Origin: Clostridiales bacterium
Lineage (GTDB): Bacteria; Bacillota; Clostridia; Saccharofermentanales; Saccharofermentanaceae
Length of the DNA stretch: 64,000 bases
Direction of reading: 5' to 3'
NCBI GenBank assembly: GCA_017511005.1
Contig: JAFWLP010000057.1
Coordinates: 47,152 to 111,151 of the forward strand
Positions 27,876-36,387 of this stretch are shown here, in pieces (the stretch's first letter is position 1; each line of letters begins with the position of its first letter). The notes beneath the pieces are model-generated. The model was not told the DNA's origin. It did not search any database and worked only from the letters and a program-made list of their open reading frames with translations. Position numbers and translations under genes: made by a program.

Positions 27876-30030
27876 CTTCACTCTTCTTACTGTCAGAAGA
27901 CTTTCTGCTCTTTCTGACATTGGTCGTACAATCCTTGTTGGAACATCTGGGATAAGCCTTCTTGCCAAAGTGCTTCAGGACCATGTATGCTCCGCATTCA
28001 GGACATACCTTCCCGTCGATCGGAAGATCCCAGGATATAAAATCGCAATCCGGATTGCTTCCCTGTTTGTCACAGGTATAAAAAGACTTGTTTCTGTACT
28101 TCTTGGACTTGTGTACCAGAAGTCCCGAACCGCACTTGGGGCATGTCCCTTTGGCATAGACAACGATATTCTTTGTGTAATTGCATTCCGGGAAATTGGA
28201 GCATGCAATAAACTTGCCGTATCTACCTTCTTTATAAACAAGCTCGCTTCCGCACTGCGGACATATCTCGCCTGTTTTCTCAGGTTCAAACGTAATCTTA
28301 TCAATGGATTCCTGAGCCGCCTTGACCTGGGTGTCAAATTCAGGATAGAAGGCATCAAGAACATGTTCCCATTCCTCCTTGCCCTCTTCAACCTCATCAA
28401 GTTTTGTCTCCATATCAGCCGTAAAAGAAAGGTCAACGATCTCGCTGAAGTTCTCGGACAGCATATTCGTTACGATCTTGCCGAGATCGGTGATCTGAAG
28501 GAGTCTTCCGTTCTTCTCGATATATTTTCGGTCAAGTATCGTAGAGATAGTCGGAGCATAAGTCGAAGGTCTGCCTATACCATATTCTTCAAGAGCCTTG
28601 ATCAATGTGGCTTCCGTATAGTGCGGAGGCGGCAGTGTAAACTTCTGAAGTGATTTGAGATCGAGCAGTTCGAGCTTCATGCCGTCTTCCAGAGGCGGAA
28701 TGACAGCCTTGCCGTCCTGATCGTCGGATTTATTGGAATCCTCGGCAACATCATCATATAAGACGAGGAAACCCTTGAAAGTAACGGTCTCGCCGACAGC
28801 CCTGAACACTCTGCCGTTGCACGATGCCTGACATGTAACCGTATCGAGCTGGCAGGCGGCCATCTGAGTTGCAAGGAATCTGTCCCATATAAGCTGATAG
28901 AGCTTATACTGATCATTCGAAAGAGAGGACTTTATGGTCTTCGGATCGAGATCGAAATGTGTCGGCCTGATGGCTTCGTGAGCATCCTGGGCAGAATTCT
29001 TGTTCTTATATTCTCTCTTGTACGGAGAGCAGTATTCCTTGCCGAAGCGCTCCTTGATAATGTCCTTGGCAGCGACCACAGCCTCTTCTGAAATACGTAC
29101 GGAGTCAGTCCTGATATAAGATACAAGTGCCGTCTGGCCCGCGCCTGCGATCTCGACGCCTTCATAAAGCTGCTGTGCTATGGACATCGTCTTCTTGGAT
29201 GAGAAGCCAAGTCTCTTGGATGCTTCCTGCTGCAGCGTGGAAGTGGTAAAAGGCGGATACGGATTGCGTTCTTTCTTACCCTTCTTGATGGAATCCACGG
29301 TAAGAGGACCGGATCCTACAGCATCCAGAACGACCTGTGCATCTTCAAGACACTTAAGATCATCCTTTCTGATCTTTCCTGCCTCGTCCATTACACCGTA
29401 ATAGCCGAGGATAAACTTATCGGAATGTTTGCCTGGAGTAACAAGAGCCTTAATAAGCCAGTATTCCTCAGGCTTAAACGCATCGATCTCGGCATCCCTG
29501 TCCATGACTATCTTTGTTGCAACAGACTGGACTCTTCCCGCTGAAAGCCCCTTGCGGATCTTCTTCCAGAGCAGCGGGCTCAGTTCATAACCAACCAGTC
29601 TGTCAAGGATCCTTCTTGCCTGCTGGGCATTTGCCAAATTCATGTTGATGGCACGGGGATTCTTGATAGCTTCCTGAACTGCCGTCTTGGTGATCTCGTT
29701 AAAAGTGATCCTGCACTTTGAATCAGGATCGATCTTGAGAACTTTGGCAAGATGCCATGCTATAGCTTCACCCTCGCGGTCAGGGTCGGTTGCGAGCAAT
29801 ATCTCATCGGCATCGGCCGCCATGAGCTTAAGATCCCTTACAACCTTCTCCTTACCTTTCATGGTTATGTATAAAGGTTTAAAGTTGTTCTTAACGTCAA
29901 CACCAAGATTGCCTGAGGGAAGATCCCTTATATGTCCTAAAGAAGCAGAGATGACATAATCGCTGCCAAGATATCTGCCGATAGTCTTAGACTTGGCAGG
30001 AGACTCAACTATTACTAATTTTTTGCCCAT
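27865..30030 (-). CDS. topA: DNA topoisomerase I TopA
   Basis: This 721-residue type IA topoisomerase relaxes negative supercoils. The Toprim domain begins GKKLVIVESPAKSKTIGRYL and contains TDPDREGEAIAWH (81-93). Catalytic Tyr305 is in SYIRTDSVRIS. Three C-terminal four-Cys zinc modules are visible: CPQCGSELVY, CPKCGSGLLV and CPECGAYMVL, each with a second Cys pair. The protein ends in a Lys/Ser-rich tail. Start ATG 30030 has GAGGGG upstream; an in-frame upstream extension is rejected. It follows dprA by 40 bp, in which a possible promoter is visible. Confidence 0.97.
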   Translation of the reverse strand: MGKKLVIVESPAKSKTIGRYLGSDYVISASLGHIRDLPSGNLGVDVKNNFKPLYITMKGKEKVVRDLKLMAADADEILLATDPDREGEAIAWHLAKVLKIDPDSKCRITFNEITKTAVQEAIKNPRAINMNLANAQQARRILDRLVGYELSPLLWKKIRKGLSAGRVQSVATKIVMDRDAEIDAFKPEEYWLIKALVTPGKHSDKFILGYYGVMDEAGKIRKDDLKCLEDAQVVLDAVGSGPLTVDSIKKGKKERNPYPPFTTSTLQQEASKRLGFSSKKTMSIAQQLYEGVEIAGAGQTALVSYIRTDSVRISEEAVVAAKDIIKERFGKEYCSPYKREYKNKNSAQDAHEAIRPTHFDLDPKTIKSSLSNDQYKLYQLIWDRFLATQMAACQLDTVTCQASCNGRVFRAVGETVTFKGFLVLYDDVAEDSNKSDDQDGKAVIPPLEDGMKLELLDLKSLQKFTLPPPHYTEATLIKALEEYGIGRPSTYAPTISTILDRKYIEKNGRLLQITDLGKIVTNMLSENFSEIVDLSFTADMETKLDEVEEGKEEWEHVLDAFYPEFDTQVKAAQESIDKITFEPEKTGEICPQCGSELVYKEGRYGKFIACSNFPECNYTKNIVVYAKGTCPKCGSGLLVHKSKKYRNKSFYTCDKQGSNPDCDFISWDLPIDGKVCPECGAYMVLKHFGKKAYPRCSNKDCTTNVRKSRKSSDSKKSEDEE

Positions 30031-30056
30031 GAAGCACCCCTCTATATTTTTAATAA

Positions 30057-30085
30057 AAAATATATCATCATTATACAAATGTCAA
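30057..30085 (-). promoter_or_regulatory. Possible internal promoter for topA
   Basis: A perfect -35 TTGACA (30080-30085) lies in the last codons of dprA, followed after 17 bp by TATTTT (30057-30062). The -10 is weak (4 of 6). It would allow topA-trmFO to be transcribed apart from yifB-dprA. Confidence 0.4.
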
Positions 30086-31309
30086 CGAGTACTTCCCCTT
30101 ATCCTGATAAACTGTCCCATTAAGTTCAAGATCTGTCAACAGTTTTGATATTTTGTAAAAAGGCAGCCCCGTAAGCACACAAAGCTCATCGGCACACAGG
30201 GGCTTCATGGTCAGCGAATCCGTTATTATTCTTTTCCAGTCACCGTCAGTCAGTGATTCGGGATTCACATTTGCCAATTCCCTTAACGCGCAGATATCTT
30301 TCTCCCCTTCGAAAGCCTCATTGCCCTCATTATGGAAATACAGTTCGCCCGGACATCCCAGATTCATCCGTTTAAACATCAATGAACGTGCTACGCTGTC
30401 AATAACGCTGTCGGTATTTAGCAGAATGTTCCCGCCGTCTTCAAGCAGTTTTAACCCTCCAAGAGCGTTCTCATAGTAAATGCTGTTCGGAAGAACAAAC
30501 ACTTCTTTGCCCTGAGCAGCTGCAAAAGAAGCTGTGTGCAGAGTTCCTGACACTGCCCCAGCCTCCATTATAAGAGTACAGTCCGTAAGGCCGGCTATCA
30601 GTCTGTTCCTTGACGGAAAATACTGTCTCAGCGGCTGTTGCCCGGGCGGCATCTCGGACACTATCAGTCCGTTTGCCCGTATCAGATCATACACGTCCTT
30701 ATTAGAGGGTGGATAAATGTTATCACAGCCTCCGGCAAGAACGGCAATTGTTCCTCCTTTCGTATTTATCGAAGAGATGTGAGCCTGACGGTCCGTGCCG
30801 TAAGCCATGCCTGACACGATGGTAATCCCCTTGTTGCCAAGCTCACTGCACATCTGATCCGTCGCATACTGGGCATATTTGCTCGGGCTTCTTGATCCGA
30901 CCACGGCAACCGCACCGGAAAGTGTCATATTGTCTATCAGACTGTATCTTCCTTTTACATAGAAGACCTTGGGCATTCCGCTAAGCACTTTCCAGTTATA
31001 CGGATAGTAAGCATCCAGGCAGGATACCACTTCTATGTTGTTTGCACATGCGATCTTCCTGTAATCTCTGACTATCTTCTCGATCTCACCGTAATTTTCA
31101 AGAAGCTTTTTGATCTTCATAACCGTTTCCGGTCTTAATCCCAGATCTTTCTGCGTGATCATTTTCAGGATATCCTTATCGGAAATATCCCTGTAATCAC
31201 GGATGGCATTTGCCTCAGACAATTCATTAAGCGTCCTGTTATTGATCTTGGTGTTGAGCATAACGGCGGAATAAAACAGATCTTTATCCCTGTCAGTCTT
31301 AATCTCCAT
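30071..31309 (-). CDS. dprA: DNA-processing protein DprA (Smf)
   Basis: This 412-residue protein binds incoming single-stranded DNA and loads RecA during natural transformation. An N-terminal helical (SAM-like) region (1-95) precedes the Rossmann-like DprA core, with AVVGSRSPSKY (135-145), SGMAYGTDRQAH (166-177), LAGGCDNIYPPSN and FPSRNRLIAGL. A C-terminal winged helix (about 345-412) ends the protein. AGGAG stands upstream of ATG 31309, 9 bp after the yifB stop. No other competence genes are in the window, so competence itself cannot be claimed. Confidence 0.95.
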   Translation of the reverse strand: MEIKTDRDKDLFYSAVMLNTKINNRTLNELSEANAIRDYRDISDKDILKMITQKDLGLRPETVMKIKKLLENYGEIEKIVRDYRKIACANNIEVVSCLDAYYPYNWKVLSGMPKVFYVKGRYSLIDNMTLSGAVAVVGSRSPSKYAQYATDQMCSELGNKGITIVSGMAYGTDRQAHISSINTKGGTIAVLAGGCDNIYPPSNKDVYDLIRANGLIVSEMPPGQQPLRQYFPSRNRLIAGLTDCTLIMEAGAVSGTLHTASFAAAQGKEVFVLPNSIYYENALGGLKLLEDGGNILLNTDSVIDSVARSLMFKRMNLGCPGELYFHNEGNEAFEGEKDICALRELANVNPESLTDGDWKRIITDSLTMKPLCADELCVLTGLPFYKISKLLTDLELNGTVYQDKGKYSLTFV

Positions 31310-31318
31310 AAACGTCTC

Positions 31319-32839
31319 CTAAACGATCCTTGATCTGTAGTGAATGGCTTCTGACACATCCGCTTCCGTAACATCAGGGGTATCACTTATGTCGGCTATT
31401 GTCCTTGCCACCCTCAATATTCTCGTAAATCCTCTCGCAGAGAAGAAACCTTTCCCTGAAAGATCGGACGCATATCTGATAACTGATTCCGGTATCCTCA
31501 TTGAATCCCTGATATCTCCTTCAGGGAAAGTTCCGTTCAGGGTGCCGTCTCCATAACGCTCATGTGCCGTCTTCCAGCAACGTTCCACGGTCTTTCTGTA
31601 TTCAAGACTCTCGCTGCGCTTCTCATCAATGTAGATACTTGCCATGTCCAAGCCCGATATGGAACGCATCTCGCTGAAGATATCGATCCGTTCAAGAAAC
31701 GGACCGTTTATCCTCATGAGATAACGTCTTACATCCGCTCTTGAGCACTTGCATTTATTGTCTTTCTCATAGAGCATTCCGCATTTGCAGGGATTGCCCG
31801 TTCCAAGAAAGATTAGGTCCGCATCAAATGAATAGAGAACGCCTTTTTTCATCAACCTGACCTTGCGCTCCTCCAAAGGGCTCCTCAAAAAATCCAGCAC
31901 TTCAGACTTGAACAACGGCAATTCATCAGCAAACAGGATACCGTGGTTTGCCAACGCCATCTCTCCCGGTGTCAGTGTCAGTGAATTGCCTATGAGCTTG
32001 CTGACCGTAACATCGGGACCGATCATTCTGACCGGACGTTCCGTGCTCGGCAACGGCATGTCACCTTCAACGAGTTCAGTCAGGGAATATACGTCTGACA
32101 TCTCAGAGGGACTGAGCTTTGGCAATATCCCCGACAGGATCTTCCCTACCATGGTCTTTCCGCTTCCCGGACTTCCCATTAGCATGATATTGTGGAATCC
32201 TGCAGCACTGATGAGCAGGGCTCTCTTTGTCTTCTCCTGACCCTTTAGCGCAGAGATGTCAATAAAGTCTTCTGCCGGATCTGCGCATTCATACTCAAAT
32301 CCAGCCTCTTTATAATTGTTCCCGTCGAAAATATCACTCAGATCCGAAAGACTTGTTATCCCCTGTCCCGTAAAACCTGCGATCCCTGCACTGCATGCTT
32401 CACTGCGTGGAATGATCTTATAATCAAAATCCATGTCCCGGACGGTCTTAAGTCTGATGCATGAACCCGGAGTTCCTTTCAGATCCCCGCCTAAAGTCAG
32501 TTCACCTTCGGCATATATCTTTGCCTCAGGCGGCATATAAAGCTGACCGGAAGCAAACAGTATTCCCAAAGCCATCGCAAGATCAAAGCCGGAACCGGTC
32601 TTGCGCAAATAAGCCGGACTTATTGCGACCGTAATGTGACCTTTGGGCATGTTGAATCCGGTTGACTTAAAAGCCGATATCAGACGTCCGTGCGACTCTT
32701 TTATTGAGGGATCACAAAGTCCGATAACCGAGAAAGTCGGAATGCCGGGAGATATCGAGACCTCAATGAGTGTCACCGTTGAATCCGTTCCCGAAGCAAA
32801 ACATGAAAAAAGTCTCGCGACATTGGGTTTGGCAGCCAT
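31319..32839 (-). CDS. YifB/ComM family AAA+ Mg-chelatase-like ATPase
   Basis: This 506-residue AAA+ protein is of the ComM/YifB group, known in Gram-negative bacteria to drive branch migration during transformation. The N-terminal ChlI-like domain (1-185) carries SVIGLCDPSIKESHGRLISA and GFDLAMALGIL. Walker A GSPGSGKT lies at 222-229, and Walker B is in HGILFADELPLF. A pair-Cys segment, CKCGMLYEKDNKCKC, is inserted near 355-369. The C-terminal Mg-chelatase domain ends in ISEAIHYRSR-type sequence. GGAGG is 8 nt before ATG 32839, and a hairpin can sequester it. It is the first gene of the dprA-topA-trmFO run. Confidence 0.93.
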   Translation of the reverse strand: MAAKPNVARLFSCFASGTDSTVTLIEVSISPGIPTFSVIGLCDPSIKESHGRLISAFKSTGFNMPKGHITVAISPAYLRKTGSGFDLAMALGILFASGQLYMPPEAKIYAEGELTLGGDLKGTPGSCIRLKTVRDMDFDYKIIPRSEACSAGIAGFTGQGITSLSDLSDIFDGNNYKEAGFEYECADPAEDFIDISALKGQEKTKRALLISAAGFHNIMLMGSPGSGKTMVGKILSGILPKLSPSEMSDVYSLTELVEGDMPLPSTERPVRMIGPDVTVSKLIGNSLTLTPGEMALANHGILFADELPLFKSEVLDFLRSPLEERKVRLMKKGVLYSFDADLIFLGTGNPCKCGMLYEKDNKCKCSRADVRRYLMRINGPFLERIDIFSEMRSISGLDMASIYIDEKRSESLEYRKTVERCWKTAHERYGDGTLNGTFPEGDIRDSMRIPESVIRYASDLSGKGFFSARGFTRILRVARTIADISDTPDVTEADVSEAIHYRSRIV

Positions 32840-32847
32840 AACAAAGA

Positions 32848-32865
32848 CCTCCTTTTACCAGGAGG
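32848..32865 (-). promoter_or_regulatory. Hairpin that can mask the yifB ribosome binding site
   Basis: On the minus strand CCTCCT (32865-32860), a 6-nt loop and AGGAGG (32853-32848) form a perfect 6-bp stem. AGGAGG is the Shine-Dalgarno of yifB, 8 nt before its ATG. The stem can form only if transcription begins upstream of 32865. Confidence 0.5.
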
Positions 32866-33044
32866 ATACACTTGCGGAAAACGGATTATCAGTACAAGAT
32901 CATCGCAAAGAACCCTGTCATTTCCATACAAGTTCCGGGACAAAAACGACAATCAGCGTCACATTATTACAAAAACCTACAAACAGTCGCTGAATCTCTA
33001 CACAAAAACCGACAAAGAACCAACAAAGTAATATGTTCCGGATG

Positions 33045-33053
33045 TGCTACAAT
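33045..33053 (+). promoter_or_regulatory. Extended -10 promoter of ychF
   Basis: TGCTACAAT (TACAAT at 33048-33053 with the TG extension) lies 33 bp before the ychF start. No clear -35 is seen. The rest of the 247-bp divergent interval (32840-33086) is A/C-rich with short ACAAAAACC repeats and nothing else I can assign. Confidence 0.5.
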
Positions 33054-33086
33054 TATGAGGCAAAATAAGATTTTTGAGGTAAATAT

Positions 33087-34178
33087 ATGAAGCTTGGTAT
33101 AGTAGGACTTCCCAATGTCGGCAAGAGTACACTTTTCAACGCGATCACCAGAGCAGGTGCCGAATCGGCAAATTATCCGTTCTGCACCATCGAACCAAAT
33201 GTCGGAGTTGTTTCCGTTCCCGACAAGAGACTCGATAAGCTCGCAGAGATATACAACCCCGAGAAATACACACCTGCAGTCGTTGAATTCGTTGACATTG
33301 CAGGTCTTGTCGCCGGCGCTTCCAAAGGCGAAGGTCTCGGCAATAAATTCCTCTCCAATATAAGGGAATGTGACGCCATCGTTCACGTCGTCAGATGCTT
33401 TGACGATCCTGACGTCATTCATGTCAACGGTCATGCAGACCCAGCAGGCGACATTGCCACAATCGACGTCGAGCTTATTCTTTCCGACCTCGAGATAATG
33501 GAAAAGCGCATCGACAGGACCAAGAAGATGATGAAAGGCGGCGACAAGGCTTTTGCCAAAGAACTCGCCGTATATGAGAAGATCCTCGAATGCCTTGCTG
33601 AAGGAAGATCCGCAAGGACCCTTTCTTTCGAGGAGGATGAACAGGAATACACAAAGGATCTCCAGCTCATCTCAATGAAGCCCGTTCTTTACTGTGCGAA
33701 CATCGCGGAGGAAGACATAAAGAAAGACGACATTCCTTACGTTAATACCGTTAAGGAGATTGCTGCGAAGGAAGGTTCCGGCGTAGTTGTCATCTCGGCC
33801 AAGATCGAAGAGGAACTCGGAGAGCTTTCACCCGAAGATCGCGAGATGTTCCTTGAAGACCTGGGCATTGAGAGTGCCGGCCTTGATAAGATGATCAACG
33901 CTTCCTACACACTTTTGGGACTCATCTCTTTCCTTACTGCAGGTCCCAAGGAAGTCCGCGCATGGACGATCAAGAAAGGAACAAAGGCTCCTCAGGCAGC
34001 AGGAAAGATCCATTCCGACTTTGAGAGAGGTTTCATAAGAGCCGAAGTAGTCTCTTACGATGATCTCATCGCCAACGGCACATATAATGCCGCAAAGGAA
34101 AAAGGTCTGGTCAGATCAGAGGGAAAAGAATATGTCATGAAAGACGGCGACGTTGTAGTATTCAGATTCAACGTCTGA
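33087..34178 (+). CDS. ychF: Ribosome-associated ATPase YchF (OLA1 family)
   Basis: This 363-residue Obg-related P-loop protein is of normal length. The G1 motif GLPNVGKST lies at 7-15, followed by the switch region [11 protein letters not shown] and the G3 segment [18 protein letters not shown]. The G4 position reads YCANIAEED, not NKxD, in line with ATP preference. A coiled-coil insert lies in the middle and a TGS domain at the C-terminus (about 275-363, containing [23 protein letters not shown], given here only to its core). It binds ribosomes and is linked to stress responses. GAGG lies upstream of the start. It is a single-gene unit with a terminator at 34208-34239. Confidence 0.96.
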   Translation: MKLGIVGLPNVGKSTLFNAITRAGAESANYPFCTIEPNVGVVSVPDKRLDKLAEIYNPEKYTPAVVEFVDIAGLVAGASKGEGLGNKFLSNIRECDAIVHVVRCFDDPDVIHVNGHADPAGDIATIDVELILSDLEIMEKRIDRTKKMMKGGDKAFAKELAVYEKILECLAEGRSARTLSFEEDEQEYTKDLQLISMKPVLYCANIAEEDIKKDDIPYVNTVKEIAAKEGSGVVVISAKIEEELGELSPEDREMFLEDLGIESAGLDKMINASYTLLGLISFLTAGPKEVRAWTIKKGTKAPQAAGKIHSDFERGFIRAEVVSYDDLIANGTYNAAKEKGLVRSEGKEYVMKDGDVVVFRFNV

Positions 34179-34207
34179 GCCAGTCCCACCACAAAAACAG
34201 AACAGAT

Positions 34208-34239
34208 AAACCCGCAACAGGATCAGCCTTTGCGGGTTG
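34208..34239. terminator. Bidirectional terminator between ychF and the DUF308 gene
   Basis: AACCCGCAA (34209-34217) pairs with TTGCGGGTT (34230-34238) around a 12-nt loop. A U-rich run follows on the plus strand (GTGTTTTCC) and T-rich sequence follows on the minus strand. It overlaps the last codons of the leftward DUF308 gene. Confidence 0.75.
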
Positions 34240-34786
34240 TGTTTTCCATCCGTCTTATCGCTGCGAGGAAACAGTTTTCGAGACCGCTAACGATAAAGGC
34301 CATTCCCGAGAATACTATTATGTTACGGGTGCCTTTGAAGGGATTGATCAGGAGCGCGATACCTGCGGCTATCAGTGCAACGGCAATGAGCAAAAGCAGG
34401 ATACTGTTAACATCTTTCTTTCTGAACAGGAACATCTCCTGCCTGAGCTTTACTATGCCGTCGATAAGAAAGAATATGCCCACGATTGTCGATAAAAGCT
34501 GAAGTACAACATCCGGTTTAAGGATGAATACCAATCCAATGGTCATGATGATTATCGAATAGACAAGCACTATTTCCGCACCGACCGCCTTGCCGTAATT
34601 CTCTTCCCTGAACTGTTTTATGGATATGATGTATCCGATAATCTCAGAGATACCGGCAACAAAAAGAACAATGCCGAAAAGGATCCCGATAACCCCTGAT
34701 GATATCTCAGGAAACAGGATCAGGAATATACCGGTAATTATCGCAAAGAACCCGCCTATAAATGATGGTAATCGCCTGGTATTCAT
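34223..34786 (-). CDS. DUF308/HdeD-type membrane protein
   Basis: This 187-residue protein has about six short hydrophobic helices in three pairs (10-30, 34-52, 70-88, 93-112, 124-143 and 150-170). GIFLILFPEISSGVIGILFG and GLVFILKPDVVLQLLSTIVG show the G-x-x-x-L-x-P repeat typical of the HdeD/DUF308 family. HdeD of E. coli is linked to acid resistance; the role here is unknown. It is the last gene of the polA-coaE run, 20 bp after the YdcF-type gene. The Shine-Dalgarno is weak. Confidence 0.78.
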   Translation of the reverse strand: MNTRRLPSFIGGFFAIITGIFLILFPEISSGVIGILFGIVLFVAGISEIIGYIISIKQFREENYGKAVGAEIVLVYSIIIMTIGLVFILKPDVVLQLLSTIVGIFFLIDGIVKLRQEMFLFRKKDVNSILLLLIAVALIAAGIALLINPFKGTRNIIVFSGMAFIVSGLENCFLAAIRRMENTTRKG

Positions 34787-34806
34787 GTAATCGGGTTACC
34801 CGCCCT

Positions 34807-35475
34807 TTAATCTTTATATCCGGGTTTGATCAGTGTAAACACAAAATCTTTCCCGCGTGCCACAAACTCTCTCTGATAATTATACTGCCTTATCACATAT
34901 CCTGAATTGATCGCTTCAACTCCCACTGATCTAATGCCGAACATCTGACTGTCGTAAACGGATCTGTGGCAGTGAAATCCGGTGGTAACGATAACCGCGG
35001 ATCTGATGCCGAATATCTTAAATGCCCTCAGCATAGACTCATAGGTTGAAAGTCCCAGCGGATCACATACAATATCACCGGCATCGATACCCTCGTTTAT
35101 TAGGAATTCCTTCATTACGCCGGTCTCGTCATAGTCTTCAGGCTCTTCACTGTCACCTGTCGCAAGGATGTAATCGGCACATCCGGTCTTATATACTGCA
35201 GCTGCCGTGCGGAGTCTGTCCGCGAGCATCGGGCTTGCCCCGTCAGCCCATACGGCACAGCCTAACACGATTACGGCATCATAATGATCGGCTGAAGCAT
35301 CCCCGGATACAAAACCGTCCAAAGAATAGACACATGCATCTGTCCTGCCCGTCACATATGAATTCAGGATAAACAGTATAAGAACACCAAGGAAAAAGAG
35401 TAACGACAGGACCAGAAAGATCTTCAAAAAGATCCTCGGTCTCTTTTCAACTGTCTTTCTCAGTATCTTCTTCAT
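34807..35475 (-). CDS. YdcF/SanA-like (DUF218) membrane-anchored protein
   Basis: This 222-residue protein has one N-terminal membrane helix (about 18-40) and an extracytoplasmic DUF218 domain. The domain contains AVIVLGCAVWADGASPMLADRL, then YILATGDSEEP and IVTTGFHCHRS, the usual order in YdcF/SanA/ElyC proteins. SanA and ElyC affect envelope integrity and undecaprenyl-lipid metabolism in E. coli; the function here is inferred only. The start is uncertain: ATG 35475 overlaps the upstream gene by 29 bp and lacks a clear Shine-Dalgarno, and a TTG at 35505 is the alternative. Confidence 0.8.
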   Translation of the reverse strand: MKKILRKTVEKRPRIFLKIFLVLSLLFFLGVLILFILNSYVTGRTDACVYSLDGFVSGDASADHYDAVIVLGCAVWADGASPMLADRLRTAAAVYKTGCADYILATGDSEEPEDYDETGVMKEFLINEGIDAGDIVCDPLGLSTYESMLRAFKIFGIRSAVIVTTGFHCHRSVYDSQMFGIRSVGVEAINSGYVIRQYNYQREFVARGKDFVFTLIKPGYKD

Positions 35476-35785
35476 GCGCGGTTCCGGCTTTGGAAGCAGC
35501 TTCAACTATCGATTTTGTCATAAAATATATAAGTCCCATGGTAAAAACAAAAACACAAAGCACGGTAACGTCAGAGATAACGACAAATGCCACGGGAAGT
35601 GCTTTCATGATAAGCGTGAACACAAGGACAAGCAGCGCACCTGATACGTAAACTCCGCAGCAGGCACGGTAAAAGCCTTTATATTTCCCTCTGCAGAAAG
35701 AACTGTTTCCGGCGAAAAGATATATAAGCACGCCGACCGATATGACCGCAAATACGGATGCCGTGATCACCGCCGCAAGATTCAT
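35447..35785 (-). CDS. Small three-helix membrane protein, unknown
   Basis: This 112-residue protein is not recognised. It has three membrane helices (about 4-25, 43-63 and 67-89) and a short acidic cytosolic tail (HEEDTEKDS). A Cys pair, RACCGVY, lies before helix 2. The start codon overlaps the coaE stop (ATGA), so it is translationally coupled. It sits between coaE and the YdcF-type gene. Confidence 0.65.
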   Translation of the reverse strand: MNLAAVITASVFAVISVGVLIYLFAGNSSFCRGKYKGFYRACCGVYVSGALLVLVFTLIMKALPVAFVVISDVTVLCVFVFTMGLIYFMTKSIVEAASKAGTAHEEDTEKDS

Positions 35786-36387
35786 ATCCTGATACCTCTC
35801 TCATGAAGCTGTTCCCTGATCAGGACTTCGACTTTATCCTTAAGGTCATCAAGATCCCATGAATTATCGATCGAATGATCGCCAAGCTCACAATACTCAT
35901 CATCGGTCATCTGGACCTCGATCCTTCTCTCCGCTTCAGCCTTATCCATGCCGCGCTTCTGAAGTCTCGCCAGACGGACGTCCTTATCACATGTTACGAC
36001 CCATATCTGATCACAGAGTTCACGGAACTTGTTTACGGGAATAGGGACATCAAGAACAACACATTTTGTTCCCTTCTCTTTCTCTTTGGCTATGTTCTCG
36101 TCAATCTGTTCGAAAACATGTCTGTGGATTATTGTGCTGAGTTCATCAAGCTTTTTCTTGTCACCAAAAGCGATATCAGACATGACGCGTCTGTTAAGAG
36201 CGCCTGAAGACGTAACGACTTTATTTCCGAAGGTCGCGGCTATCTCGGGCATGGCCCTTCCGCCGGGTCCCGTAACAGATCTCGATATCTCATCCGCGTC
36301 AAGGACCGGCAGTCCTTTATCCGCAAGGATACCGCTTACCGTGCTCTTTCCGCTTCCTATGCCGCCTGTAATTCCCAATACAAACAT
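35782..36387 (-). CDS. coaE: Dephospho-CoA kinase CoaE
   Basis: This 201-residue kinase performs the last step of coenzyme A synthesis. P-loop GGIGSGKST lies at 8-16, with LDADEISRSVTGPGG (about 32-46) and the C-terminal adenine-binding region VVTCDKDVRLARLQKRG. The length is normal. The start shares one base with the polA stop (TAATG). A polA-coaE neighbourhood is common in Firmicutes. Confidence 0.96.
   Translation of the reverse strand: MFVLGITGGIGSGKSTVSGILADKGLPVLDADEISRSVTGPGGRAMPEIAATFGNKVVTSSGALNRRVMSDIAFGDKKKLDELSTIIHRHVFEQIDENIAKEKEKGTKCVVLDVPIPVNKFRELCDQIWVVTCDKDVRLARLQKRGMDKAEAERRIEVQMTDDEYCELGDHSIDNSWDLDDLKDKVEVLIREQLHERGIRI

Noticed and set aside
32880-33030. Short ACAAAAACC-like repeats resembling a CRISPR or iteron array
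   Set aside because: Copies are imperfect, irregularly spaced and few; best read as A/C-rich low-complexity sequence between divergent genes.
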